The position numbers were made by a program, and so were the translations under genes. From Clostridia bacterium BRH_c25 (lineage in GTDB: Bacteria; Bacillota_A; Clostridia; Lutisporales; Lutisporaceae), in assembly GCA_001515955.1 (NCBI GenBank), contig LOES01000160.1:1-12902 (forward strand): DNA of 12,902 bases, read 5' to 3'. The notes under the pieces were generated by a model. That model did not search any database. It was given only the letters and a program-made list of their open reading frames with translations, and was not told the origin of the DNA. Every line of letters starts with the position of its first letter. Position 1 is the stretch's first letter. Shown here piece by piece: positions 1 through 7,062 of this stretch.

Positions 1-221
1 CAAGTGTTTGGAAGGGCTTTAAGGTCAGAAAGCATTATAGGGATGCGGTATATGAGATACAAGTAAGAAATCCCGAAGGCATTTCCAAGGGTATAAAGCA
101 GGTGATACTGGATGGCCAGGTTTTTAAAGGGGATATAATACCTTCCTTTGGAGACGGCAAGCTGCACTCCATTGAAATATTGATGGGGAAAAACTCATAT
201 GTATCGGAGGGGAACAGATGA
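1..221 (+). CDS. GH94 glycoside phosphorylase, C-terminal 72 residues only (5' end outside window)
   Basis: Reading begins at base 3 and runs 72 codons to the TGA at 219-221. The tail aligns with the C-terminus of the complete phosphorylase just downstream: both share W-x-GF-x-V, then R-x-A-x-Y, x-V-x-NP, SKGIK, a V/L-DG turn, IP-x-F-x-D, and finally I-E-I-x-MG. It is therefore a paralogous GH94 enzyme, with about 10 extra residues after the shared MG end. GH94 enzymes cleave beta-glucosides such as cellobiose, longer cellodextrins or laminaribiose with inorganic phosphate, giving a sugar 1-phosphate in the cytoplasm. This C-terminal jelly-roll piece does not show which substrate is used; cellodextrin phosphorylase would be a natural partner but is a guess. 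The stop codon overlaps the next start (ATGA, 218-221), so the two genes are almost certainly co-transcribed and translationally coupled. Confidence 0.85.
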   Translation, partial: SVWKGFKVRKHYRDAVYEIQVRNPEGISKGIKQVILDGQVFKGDIIPSFGDGKLHSIEILMGKNSYVSEGNR

Positions 222-2653
222 AATACGGATATTTTGATGATTTGAACAAGGAATATGTAATAAATACACCCAAAACTCCATTTCCATGGATAAATTATCT
301 GGGGCAGGAGGAGTTCTTTTCGCTGATTTCAAATACTGCCGGAGGTTACTGCTTCTTTAAGGATGCACGGCTCAGAAGGCTGACCAGATATAGGTACAAC
401 AGCATTCCCTGGGATAATGGAGGCAGATATTTTTACATCAATGAGGGTGGAAAGACATACTCTCTTACCTGGATGCCTGTCAAGCAGGAGGCTGATAGCT
501 TTGAATGCAGACATGGCCTGGGCTATACAAGAATAAAATGCCTTCAGAACAGTCTTGAAAGTGAAGTGCTTTATATGGTGCCCCTTAAAGATAATGTGGA
601 GCTGCATCATATTAGTCTGACAAATAGGGGAGAAGAGGAAAAAGAAATTACCCTGTTTTCCTTTATTGAGTTTTGCCTTTGGAACGCCTATGACGACATG
701 ACCAATTACCAGCGTACTCTGAATATTGGTGCAGTTGAGGTGGAGGGAAATACTATATTTCATAAGACTGATTACCGGGAGAGAAGGAATCACTATTCCT
801 TCTACAGTGTAAACAGAGCTATTGAAGGATATGATACCGATAGGGACTCCTTCCTGGGCCGGTTTAACGGACTGCATGAGCCGGAAGCGGTATTGGAGGG
901 CAAATCACGGAATTCAACGGCCCAAGGCTGGAACCCCATAGCATCACACGGCATTAAGCTGAGCTTGAAGCCCGGTGAGAAAACGACGCTCCTTTTTGCG
1001 CTGGGTTATGTTGAGAACGAAGAGTACGAAAAGTGGGAAGCAAAGGGTATAATTAATAAATCTGAAGCCTACGGCCTTATAGATAAATATAAGGATGACA
1101 AATCTGTTAATACAGCTTTTGAAGAATTAAAGGGTCATTGGGAGAAATTGCTTTCCAGGTATTGTCTTTACAGCAGCGAAGAGAAGTTGAACAGAATGGT
1201 GAATATCTGGAATCCTTACCAATGCATGATAACCTTTAATATGTCAAGAAGCGCTTCCTATTTTGAAACAGGAATCGGAAGGGGGATGGGCTTCAGGGAT
1301 TCCAACCAGGATATTCTGGGCTTTGTGCATATGATCCCCGACAAAGCAAGAGCACGGATACTGGAGCTTGCTGCCACGCAGCTGGAGGACGGCGGAGCAT
1401 ACCACCAGTATCAGCCTCTTACAAAGAAGGGCAACAATGAGATCGGAGGGGAATTCAATGATGACTCCTTATGGCTGATACTTTCTGTAGTCGCTTATAT
1501 CAAGGAAACAGGGGACTATTCCATACTTGATGAAAGTATTCCGTACAACTGTGACGGAGATAAGCTGGGCACACTGTTTGAACACTTGCAGAAGGCCTAC
1601 CGCTATACCTTGAACAACCTTGGACCTCACGGGCTGCCTTTGATCGGCAGAGCAGACTGGAATGACTGTCTGAACCTCAACTGTTTTTCCACAAGCCCTG
1701 ATGAATCCTTCCAGACCTGTGGCAACAGGAAGGGCAGGGTTGCCGAGTCGGTGTTTATTGCCGGATTGTTTGTTTATGCAGGGAAGGAATATGGTAGATT
1801 GTGCAAGCTGACAGGGTATGATAAGGAAGCCGGTGAGATAGCGGTTGAAGTGGAAAAGATGCACGACAACGTAATAAGACACGGCTATGACAAGGATTGG
1901 TTCCTCAGGGCTTATGATTATTTCGGCAATAAGATAGGAAGCATTGAGAATGAAGAGGGTCAGCTGTTCATTGAACCTCAGGGCTTCTGTATAATGGCAG
2001 GAATAGGTGTGGAAAACGGTATGGCCCTTAGGGCATTGGATTCAGTCAGTGAGAGGCTGAATACAGAATACGGCCTGGTGCTGCAGAACCCGGCCTACAG
2101 CGAATACAAGCTCAATCTGGGGGAGATATCCTCGTATCCCCCGGGCTTGAAGGAAAACGCAGGGATATTCTGCCACAACAACCCATGGATCATGATTGCT
2201 GAAACACAGCTGGGCAGAGGTGACAAGGCCTTTGAATATTACACAAAGATTGCTCCGGCTTATGTTGAGGAAATAAGTGATATTCATAAAATGGAGCCTT
2301 ATGTCTATGCACAGATGATTGCCGGAAAGGATGCCCCAAAGCCAGGTGAAGCAAAAAATTCATGGCTTACGGGAACTGCTGCATGGAATTATGAAGCGGT
2401 AACGAAGTGGATTTTAGGCATAAGGCCTGACTTTGAAGGACTTGTCATTGACCCATGCATACCTGAGAAATGGGATGGGTTCTATGTTACCAGGGATTTC
2501 AGGAATGCCACATATGGAATAAGCGTCAATAATCCGAAGCATGTGAGCAAAGGGATAAAGAGCGTTAAAGTAGACGGAAAGCCGGTGAAAAGTAATTTAA
2601 TACCGGTATTCAACGATAATTCGGCCCATGAAATAGAAATTATCATGGGATAG
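218..2653 (+). CDS. cbp: cellobiose phosphorylase (GH94)
   Basis: An 811-residue cytoplasmic enzyme predicted to convert cellobiose plus phosphate to glucose 1-phosphate plus glucose, saving one ATP per bond in cello-oligosaccharide use. The N-terminal sandwich domain carries FPWINYLG and [20 protein letters not shown] (about residues 23-57). The (alpha/alpha)6 catalytic domain has [12 protein letters not shown] (about 354-365) and [13 protein letters not shown], where Asp483 fits the family's general acid. [11 protein letters not shown] (His653) and SWLTGTAAW (Thr720) match the phosphate-binding parts. Length and sequence are very close to what I recall of C. thermocellum cellobiose phosphorylase (811 residues). 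The ATG is preceded by GGAGGGG (207-213) inside the upstream gene and overlaps that gene's stop. Substrate is inferred from similarity; a related disaccharide cannot be excluded. No terminator with a T-run follows; an inverted-repeat element begins 10 bp after the stop. Confidence 0.9.
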   Translation: MKYGYFDDLNKEYVINTPKTPFPWINYLGQEEFFSLISNTAGGYCFFKDARLRRLTRYRYNSIPWDNGGRYFYINEGGKTYSLTWMPVKQEADSFECRHGLGYTRIKCLQNSLESEVLYMVPLKDNVELHHISLTNRGEEEKEITLFSFIEFCLWNAYDDMTNYQRTLNIGAVEVEGNTIFHKTDYRERRNHYSFYSVNRAIEGYDTDRDSFLGRFNGLHEPEAVLEGKSRNSTAQGWNPIASHGIKLSLKPGEKTTLLFALGYVENEEYEKWEAKGIINKSEAYGLIDKYKDDKSVNTAFEELKGHWEKLLSRYCLYSSEEKLNRMVNIWNPYQCMITFNMSRSASYFETGIGRGMGFRDSNQDILGFVHMIPDKARARILELAATQLEDGGAYHQYQPLTKKGNNEIGGEFNDDSLWLILSVVAYIKETGDYSILDESIPYNCDGDKLGTLFEHLQKAYRYTLNNLGPHGLPLIGRADWNDCLNLNCFSTSPDESFQTCGNRKGRVAESVFIAGLFVYAGKEYGRLCKLTGYDKEAGEIAVEVEKMHDNVIRHGYDKDWFLRAYDYFGNKIGSIENEEGQLFIEPQGFCIMAGIGVENGMALRALDSVSERLNTEYGLVLQNPAYSEYKLNLGEISSYPPGLKENAGIFCHNNPWIMIAETQLGRGDKAFEYYTKIAPAYVEEISDIHKMEPYVYAQMIAGKDAPKPGEAKNSWLTGTAAWNYEAVTKWILGIRPDFEGLVIDPCIPEKWDGFYVTRDFRNATYGISVNNPKHVSKGIKSVKVDGKPVKSNLIPVFNDNSAHEIEIIMG

Positions 2654-2662
2654 AAGTCAGTA

Positions 2663-2683
2663 GAAGAATGCGCAGCATTCTTC
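2663..2683. repeat. 9-bp perfect hairpin at left end of the inverted-repeat element
   Basis: GAAGAATGC, a 3-base GCA loop, then GCATTCTTC. It overlaps the left terminal repeat of the element. There is no T-run after it, so it is not a typical intrinsic terminator for the phosphorylase operon. The right end has a comparable hairpin, TGCGCAC-GCTA-GTGCGCA (2891-2908). Confidence 0.7.
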
Positions 2684-2913
2684 AGACTCGAGATACGAGA
2701 TACGAGATGCGAGGAAAGCTCGGGTATTCCTTATAGGTCCAGGTACGTGTAACACGGAAGGACACGGCGAAAATAATATTGATATTATAGCTATATACAA
2801 CCACATATGTCATCCTGAGCAACGCGAAGGATCTTTGACCCTTAAGCAATACCCAGACATCCCCGTATCTCGCATCTCGAATCTCGCATCTGCGCACGCT
2901 AGTGCGCATTCTT
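2664..2913. repeat. MITE-like inverted-repeat element between convergent genes
   Basis: The two ends are perfect 11-bp inverted copies: AAGAATGCGCA at 2664-2674 and TGCGCATTCTT at 2903-2913. Inside each end are short tandem 7-bp units (CGAGATA/CGAGATG at about 2688-2712; the complementary CTCGCAT/CTCGAAT type at about 2864-2890). Further in, 2722-2741 matches the reverse complement of 2835-2854 at 16 of 20 positions. Complementarity therefore extends roughly 80 bp inward from each end, though imperfectly. I see no open reading frame of interest and no clear target-site duplication. It lies 10 bp after the phosphorylase stop and 1 bp from the stop of the minus-strand gene, so it may also act as a two-way transcription end. 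Mobility is inference. Confidence 0.65.
2810..2837. repeat. TCATCCTGAGC...GAAGGATCT dispersed repeat
   Basis: TCATCCTGAGCAACGCGAAGGATCTTTG, read here in two parts (TCATCCTGAGC, then GCGAAGGATCTTTG), belongs to a short motif seen in intergenic DNA of many bacteria. On the minus strand it gives the familiar false peptide RSFALLRMT. ATCCT and AGGAT can pair across it. It sits inside the larger inverted-repeat element. That it is the widespread repeat is from memory, not a search. Confidence 0.5.
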
Positions 2914-2914
2914 A

Positions 2915-3589
2915 TTAATATCTTCTCTCCGGTACCCTGTTCGAGACAAGCAGTCCTTTTATTTGCTTGGCTTCCTCTTCGCTGCATTCAAAGGTAATGA
3001 CTCCCATGTCATAGGTCGGATACAGAAGTATCTTGCTGCCGGAAATCAGGTAGTTCTCTATTCGCTCAAAGGGGTACCAACCTACTGCGTTGGTATAGCT
3101 GAAGGGGATGGAAAGCTCCAGCCTGATGTCCATTCCGTTAATAGCAAAGCCTCTATTGGTTACATGGATTTTCAGGGTCCTGCCATTTATGAGGAAAAGT
3201 GCTTCTATGATAAGTGCAAGAGCTGCCAGATAAGCAAATGACACCAAGTTCTCCCTGGCAACTGTCATTTTGCTTACCATGGGCATAAATACGGCGATGA
3301 TAGGAAGAGTAAGCAGTATAAGCCTATCACGGATCTCAAAGGTTTTTGCCGGAAAGAGTTTGATAGTATTCAAGTCTTTCATCAGACTCCTTGTGTATAA
3401 GTACTTCATAAGTGCCTGGGTATACAATGCTGCAATATAGCCCATGATGTACAGCAGTGCTGTTAAGAAAGAGGCGATGGTGGAGTTCAATATCATTCCG
3501 GGTGAAATTATAAAATTAACAAGTATAAAAAATAAGAGGAAAGTAAAAAGTGATATTATAAAAATAATTGTTTTCATTGTATTGCTCAT
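2915..3589 (-). CDS. multi-pass membrane protein of unknown function
   Basis: A 224-residue protein read on the minus strand. Four hydrophobic stretches are visible: about residues 5-28, 33-58, 88-105 and 114-133. They are followed by a soluble tail of about 90 residues (TLKIHVTNRGFAINGM... ending NRVPERRY) rich in alternating polar and hydrophobic residues, consistent with a small beta-rich domain. I do not recognise the family; the tail has the look of the PH-like tails on some Firmicute membrane proteins, but that is a weak impression. The ATG (complement of 3587-3589) has a GAGGA ribosome site (complement of 3596-3600). The gene is convergent with the phosphorylases and divergent from uvrC, so it is probably transcribed alone. 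Its stop lies immediately beside the inverted-repeat element. Confidence 0.8.
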   Translation of the reverse strand: MSNTMKTIIFIISLFTFLLFFILVNFIISPGMILNSTIASFLTALLYIMGYIAALYTQALMKYLYTRSLMKDLNTIKLFPAKTFEIRDRLILLTLPIIAVFMPMVSKMTVARENLVSFAYLAALALIIEALFLINGRTLKIHVTNRGFAINGMDIRLELSIPFSYTNAVGWYPFERIENYLISGSKILLYPTYDMGVITFECSEEEAKQIKGLLVSNRVPERRY

Positions 3590-3617
3590 ATATATTCCTC
3601 ATTTCCATATTTGCTTT

Positions 3618-3646
3618 AGTATAACATTATCCATATACATTATAAA
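3618..3646 (-). promoter_or_regulatory. possible sigma-A promoter of the membrane protein gene
   Basis: On the minus strand TTTATA (complement of 3641-3646) and TATACT (complement of 3618-3623) are separated by 17 bp, about 30 bp upstream of the start codon. The region is very AT-rich, so chance matches are likely. Confidence 0.35.
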
Positions 3647-3680
3647 TTATATCAAATCTTTATTAAATTGCAATTTGTTG

Positions 3681-3686
3681 TATAAT
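3681..3686 (+). promoter_or_regulatory. possible -10 element for uvrC
   Basis: A perfect TATAAT lies 137 bp upstream of the uvrC start. The best -35 is weak (TTTATT at 3659-3664, 16-bp spacer). If it is real, the transcript leader contains the double hairpin at 3710-3776. Confidence 0.35.
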
Positions 3687-3690
3687 ATAG

Positions 3691-3776
3691 ATAGATACGA
3701 GATACGAAACGTAGGGAACGGTGCCCTCGCCGTTCCGTGACTATAGAGGCGGAACGACGGGGCGCCGTTCCCTACG
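3691..3776. repeat. double-hairpin intergenic repeat (GTAGGGAACGG type) in the uvrC leader
   Basis: Two arms, 3710-3737 and 3750-3776, are near-complementary: the first 12 bases CGTAGGGAACGG and the last 7 CGTTCCG match the reverse complement of the other arm. Each arm is itself a hairpin: GGAACGG (3714-3720) pairs with CCGTTCC (3730-3736), and the second arm repeats this pattern. It is preceded by GATACGAGATACGA (3694-3707), the same short unit as in the element at 2664-2913. No T-run follows, so it is not a standard terminator. Confidence 0.7.
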
Positions 3777-3822
3777 GATGATGAACCATCAATCATAACC
3801 AAATATTTGGAGGAACAATTTC

Positions 3823-5685
3823 ATGTTATCTTTGGACGATAAGCTGAAAAATCTCCCGGAGAAACCCGGGGTATATATAATGCGGGATGAATATAATGAG
3901 ATAATTTATGTGGGCAAGGCGATAAACCTGAAGAACAGGGTAAGGCAGTACTTCCAGTCCTCCAAGAACCAGCATCCCAAGGTTGCTGCAATGGTTGAGA
4001 GAATAGAGGATCTGGAGTATATCATAACTGACTCTGAGCTTGAAGCTCTTATACTGGAATGCAATCTCATCAAGAAACACCGGCCCAGATATAATGTAAT
4101 GCTGAAGGATGACAAGCAGTACCCATATATAAAGATTACTATAAATGAGGATTATCCCAGGCTGCTTATTGTGAGGGATATAAAAAAAGACGGTGCTGAA
4201 TATTTCGGCCCTTATACTGATGTGACTGCTGTAAACAGAACAATTGACCTGTTAAAAGGCCTGTTCCCTATAAGATACTGTAATAAGAATATAAACAGGA
4301 TAATGGGCAAGGAAAGACCTTGTCTCAATTACCACATAAAAAAATGCATTGCTCCATGCCAGGGGAATATCAGCAAAGAACAATACAGGGAGCTGATCGA
4401 TTCAATTATAATGATGCTGGAAGGCAAGCAGGAAGAAGTTTTGAAGCGGCTGGAAAACAAAATGCACCAGGCGGCTGATAGCCTGGATTTTGAGAAGGCT
4501 GCTGAAATGAGAGATAACATAAATTCCTTGATAAAGATAGCGGAAAAGCAGAAAATCATATCTTCGGCACTGGTTGACCAGGATATAATAGCTTTAGCGT
4601 TGGACCAGGCTGAATCCTGTATACAGATTTTTTTTGTAAGAGGCGGAAAGCTTATCGGAAGAGAACATTTTCTCATTGAAGATACCAAGCTGAGTGACTC
4701 AAAGGAGATACTAAGCAGCTTCATAAAGCAGTTCTATGAGTCGGGAACGCTTATACCCCGGGAGATATTGCTTCAGGAAGAGATTGATGAGATAAACATA
4801 ATAGAGAGATGGCTTAGTGATAAAAGGGGAGGCCGTGTCAAGCTGCTTATTCCCCAAAGGGGAGAAAAGCAGAAACTTATTGAAATGGTAAGTAAGAACG
4901 CGGAGGATACCCTAAGGCTCCTTGTTGAGAAGCAAAAAAGCGATGAAGAAAGGACACTGGGGGCATGCAGAGAGCTGAAGGATATATTGGAGCTTCCTGA
5001 TATCCCTGTACGAATAGAAGCCTTTGATATTTCACATCTTCAGGGAGTTTTAAACGTTGGTTCCATGATAGTTTTTGAGAAGGGAAAATCCAACAGCAGG
5101 CACTATAGGAGATTCAGGATAAAATCCGTGGAAGGTGCAAATGATTATGAAAGCATGAGGGAGATTATTGAAAGAAGATTTGTCCACGGTATAAAGGAAA
5201 AAGAAGAGCTTGAATCAGAGGAGAAGGACCTGGGGTCAGGTAAATTCTCAGTGTTCCCGAGCCTTATAATGCTTGACGGGGGCATAGGACAGATCAATGC
5301 AGTGCTGCCTGTTCTCAAGGATTTGAAGATAAGCATACCGGTGTGCGGAATGGTTAAGGACGACAAGCACAGGACCAGAGGGCTTGTATACAATGGAAAC
5401 GAAATTGAAATACCAATTAATTCCAAAGCCTTCAGACTTATAACCAATATTCAGGATGAGGCTCACAGATTTGCTATCAACTATCACAAGAGCTTAAGAA
5501 GTAAGGCAACTGTAAAATCAGCGCTGGACGATATACCTGGAATAGGGCCTGTCAGGAGAAAGGCACTGATTACGCACTTTGGCAGTCTGAAGAATATAAA
5601 AAAAGCAACCTTGGAGGAACTGTGCGAAGTGGAGGGCATGAATAAGAAAACAGCAGATATAGTATTTAATTTTTTAAAATCATAA
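3823..5685 (+). CDS. uvrC: UvrABC excinuclease subunit C
   Basis: A 620-residue nuclease of nucleotide excision repair. It makes the 3' and 5' cuts around a lesion loaded by UvrA/UvrB. The N-terminal GIY-YIG domain shows GVY (16-18), YVG (29-31), Arg39 and Glu79. Four cysteines at 153, 167, 175 and 179 match the spacing of the iron-sulfur-binding cysteines described for E. coli UvrC. A UVR segment (about 205-240, LDFEKAAEMRD) would contact UvrB. The RNase H-like domain keeps the D-D-H set as Asp402 (FDISH), Asp485 (LDGG) and His548 (DEAHRFAINYH). Two helix-hairpin-helix motifs (IPGIGPVRRKAL and VEGMNKKTA) close the protein. The ATG follows GGAGG (3809-3813). Length is normal and no key residue is missing. 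Confidence 0.98.
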   Translation: MLSLDDKLKNLPEKPGVYIMRDEYNEIIYVGKAINLKNRVRQYFQSSKNQHPKVAAMVERIEDLEYIITDSELEALILECNLIKKHRPRYNVMLKDDKQYPYIKITINEDYPRLLIVRDIKKDGAEYFGPYTDVTAVNRTIDLLKGLFPIRYCNKNINRIMGKERPCLNYHIKKCIAPCQGNISKEQYRELIDSIIMMLEGKQEEVLKRLENKMHQAADSLDFEKAAEMRDNINSLIKIAEKQKIISSALVDQDIIALALDQAESCIQIFFVRGGKLIGREHFLIEDTKLSDSKEILSSFIKQFYESGTLIPREILLQEEIDEINIIERWLSDKRGGRVKLLIPQRGEKQKLIEMVSKNAEDTLRLLVEKQKSDEERTLGACRELKDILELPDIPVRIEAFDISHLQGVLNVGSMIVFEKGKSNSRHYRRFRIKSVEGANDYESMREIIERRFVHGIKEKEELESEEKDLGSGKFSVFPSLIMLDGGIGQINAVLPVLKDLKISIPVCGMVKDDKHRTRGLVYNGNEIEIPINSKAFRLITNIQDEAHRFAINYHKSLRSKATVKSALDDIPGIGPVRRKALITHFGSLKNIKKATLEELCEVEGMNKKTADIVFNFLKS

Positions 5686-5706
5686 GACTTTTTTATAAAT
5701 GTTCCG

Positions 5707-5712
5707 TATAAT
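5707..5712 (+). promoter_or_regulatory. possible -10 element before the PspC-domain gene
   Basis: TATAAT just after the uvrC stop, with only a poor -35 17 bp upstream (AAGACT, 5684-5689). It would give a leader of about 120 bases containing the hairpin at 5761-5799 and the palindrome at 5810-5827. Confidence 0.25.
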
Positions 5713-5760
5713 ATTATGAAAACTAAAAACAAAACTAGTCCCATCCAGGCAAAGTATTGC

Positions 5761-5799
5761 CTGTCCATTCAATGAAGCTACGCTTCATTGAATGGACAG
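5761..5799. repeat. perfect 18-bp hairpin upstream of the PspC-domain gene
   Basis: CTGTCCATTCAATGAAGC, a 3-base TAC loop, and the exact reverse complement (5782-5799). Neither strand has a T-run directly after it, so an ordinary intrinsic terminator is unlikely. It could be a dispersed palindromic repeat, an mRNA-stabilising or processing structure, or a regulatory site. Confidence 0.8.
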
Positions 5800-5809
5800 A
5801 TTAAGGAAA

Positions 5810-5827
5810 GTTTTAATTAATTAAAAC
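5810..5827. promoter_or_regulatory. 18-bp perfect palindrome next to ribosome site (operator candidate)
   Basis: GTTTTAATTAATTAAAAC reads the same on both strands and ends directly before the AAGGAGG ribosome site of the PspC-domain gene (5828-5834). A repressor binding here, or the RNA hairpin formed, could control that gene. AT-rich palindromes arise by chance fairly easily, so the role is speculative. Confidence 0.4.
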
Positions 5828-5841
5828 AAGGAGGTAATAAT

Positions 5842-6102
5842 ATGTATAAGAAATTATATAAGTCCAGAACAGTAAAAACAATTGCAGGTGTTTGCGGTGG
5901 CCTTGAGGATTATTTTAATATTGATGTTACGATAATAAGGCTTATATGGGTTGCTCTCACAATAGCTACAGGAATATTTCCCGGTGTTTTCGCCTATGTG
6001 GCTGCAGCACTTATAATTCCTGATGAGCCTGTAGGCTACAGCAAGGATTATAGCTCAAATGAGAGCCCTGAATACAAGATAGATAAAGACGAACAAAAAT
6101 AA
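5842..6102 (+). CDS. PspC-domain small membrane protein
   Basis: An 86-residue protein with the PspC pattern: KKLYKSRTVKTIAGVCGGLEDYFNID (about 3-28), then a hydrophobic segment of about 28 residues (RLIWVALTIATG...AALIIP), then a charged tail (YSKDYSSNESPEYKIDKDEQK). PspC-domain proteins are inner-membrane proteins, in enterobacteria part of the phage-shock envelope stress response. In clostridia they are often stand-alone and their job is not established. The ATG has a near-perfect AAGGAGGT site 7 bp upstream. The downstream PHP gene starts 10-13 bp after the stop, so the two are very likely an operon. An 18-bp palindrome and an 18-bp hairpin precede it. Confidence 0.9.
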   Translation: MYKKLYKSRTVKTIAGVCGGLEDYFNIDVTIIRLIWVALTIATGIFPGVFAYVAAALIIPDEPVGYSKDYSSNESPEYKIDKDEQK

Positions 6103-6111
6103 GAGGGTGCT

Positions 6112-6840
6112 TTGTTGAAATTTTTAGTTGATACTCATTGTCACACGATATCAAGCGGCCATGCATACAGCACAATTTCAGAAATTGCTGAAATAGCCGG
6201 AGAAAAGGGTCTTAAGCTTATAGCAATGACCGATCACGGACCTGCCATGCCGGGTGGTCCTCATATATTTCATATAGGAAACCAAAGAATAATACCTGAT
6301 TATATCAAGGGTGTAAGGGTGCTTAAGGGAGTTGAGGCCAATATAATGGATTGCGATGGCGGGCTTGATTTACCCGATAATTACCTGAAAAAGCTTGAAA
6401 TAGTAATTGCTTCATTCCATGACGTTTGTATATCTCCCGGAAGTGTGGAAGAGAATACAAGAGCATTGGTATCGGCAATGAGGAATCCATATGTGGATAT
6501 TATTGCCCATCCGGGGAATCCATATTATCCCATAGACGTAGACAGGCTTATTCAGTGTGCCTATGATACGGGAAAGCTGATAGAAATAAACAACAGTTCT
6601 TTTATAGGAAGCCGCAGGGGAAGCGCAGAAAACTGCAGAAATATAGCTGCCAAGGCAAAGGAAAAGGGTGTGGTGTTAACTGCAGGCAGTGATTGCCACA
6701 TCTGCTACGATGTAGGGAAGTTCAATAAGGTGGAAGAGATATTCAGGAAGATTGCAATGCCGGAGGAGCTGATCATAAACACCGATCCCCAAAAGCTTAT
6801 AGATTATCTGAATAAAAGAGGCAGGAAGGTTAATTTATAG
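6112..6840 (+). CDS. PHP-domain metal-dependent phosphatase, YcdX type
   Basis: A 242-residue PHP-family hydrolase closely resembling E. coli YcdX (245 residues), a trinuclear-zinc enzyme with phosphatase activity. Counting from the first TTG, all nine expected metal ligands are present: His9 and His11 (DTHCH), His17 (GHAYS), His42 (TDHG), Glu75 (GVEAN), His103 (SFHD), His133 (AHPGNP), Asp194 and His196 (GSDCH). The natural substrate is unknown. Two adjacent TTG codons (6112 and 6115) can start it. The ribosome site AGAGGGTG (6102-6109) is better spaced for the second, which would shorten the protein by one residue. It follows the PspC-domain gene with almost no gap. No T-run terminator follows; a repeat region begins immediately after the stop. 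Confidence 0.92.
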   Translation: MLKFLVDTHCHTISSGHAYSTISEIAEIAGEKGLKLIAMTDHGPAMPGGPHIFHIGNQRIIPDYIKGVRVLKGVEANIMDCDGGLDLPDNYLKKLEIVIASFHDVCISPGSVEENTRALVSAMRNPYVDIIAHPGNPYYPIDVDRLIQCAYDTGKLIEINNSSFIGSRRGSAENCRNIAAKAKEKGVVLTAGSDCHICYDVGKFNKVEEIFRKIAMPEELIINTDPQKLIDYLNKRGRKVNL

Positions 6841-6949
6841 GTTTCGGGGTTACGAGGTTTCGAGGTTCCGGGGTAGGGACGGCCATTGGCCGTCCAAAAT
6901 GGCTTCGAAGCTTTTCATAAATCGCGCAACCAGACCCGGAAGGAATACC
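6841..6949. repeat. intergenic repeat: 8-bp GTTTCGAG units, GGACGGCC hairpin, and a piece shared with the 2664-2913 element
   Basis: Directly after the PHP stop come four tandem 8-bp units: GTTTCGGG, GTTACGAG, GTTTCGAG, GTTCCGGG (6841-6872). Then GTAGGGACGGCC-ATT-GGCCGTCC, where 6877-6895 forms an 8-bp GC-rich hairpin. The start GTAGGGA resembles the repeat at 3710. Further on, GACCCGGAAGGAATACC (6933-6949) agrees, apart from three bases, with GACCCTTAAGCAATACC (2837-2853) in the element at 2664-2913. This suggests a partial or decayed copy of one repeat family. No gene is seen in 6841-7062. Confidence 0.6.
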
Positions 6950-7062
6950 AAAGCATTGCACGTGGCAAAAAATGCACATTACCTACAATAGAACAATCTT
7001 GATTCATGAGTAGTATATCTACCGAATATACATAGAGTAAAAGCCGGTTTGGAGGGATACAA

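Noticed and set aside
2686..2890. CRISPR array
   Set aside because: The repeated units are only 7 bp, lie in inverted orientation at two ends, and there are no regular spacers.
2682..2987. Minus-strand 101-residue reading frame
   Set aside because: It is a translation of the inverted-repeat element, contains the RSFALLRMT type of false peptide, and runs into the real membrane-protein gene.
2963..3241. Plus-strand 92-residue frame
   Set aside because: Shadow of the minus-strand membrane-protein gene, which has membrane segments and a good ribosome site.
6999..7030. Promoter TTGATT...AATATA before the solute-binding protein gene
   Set aside because: Spacing to any acceptable -10 hexamer is wrong (about 20 bp), so it is not reported as a feature.
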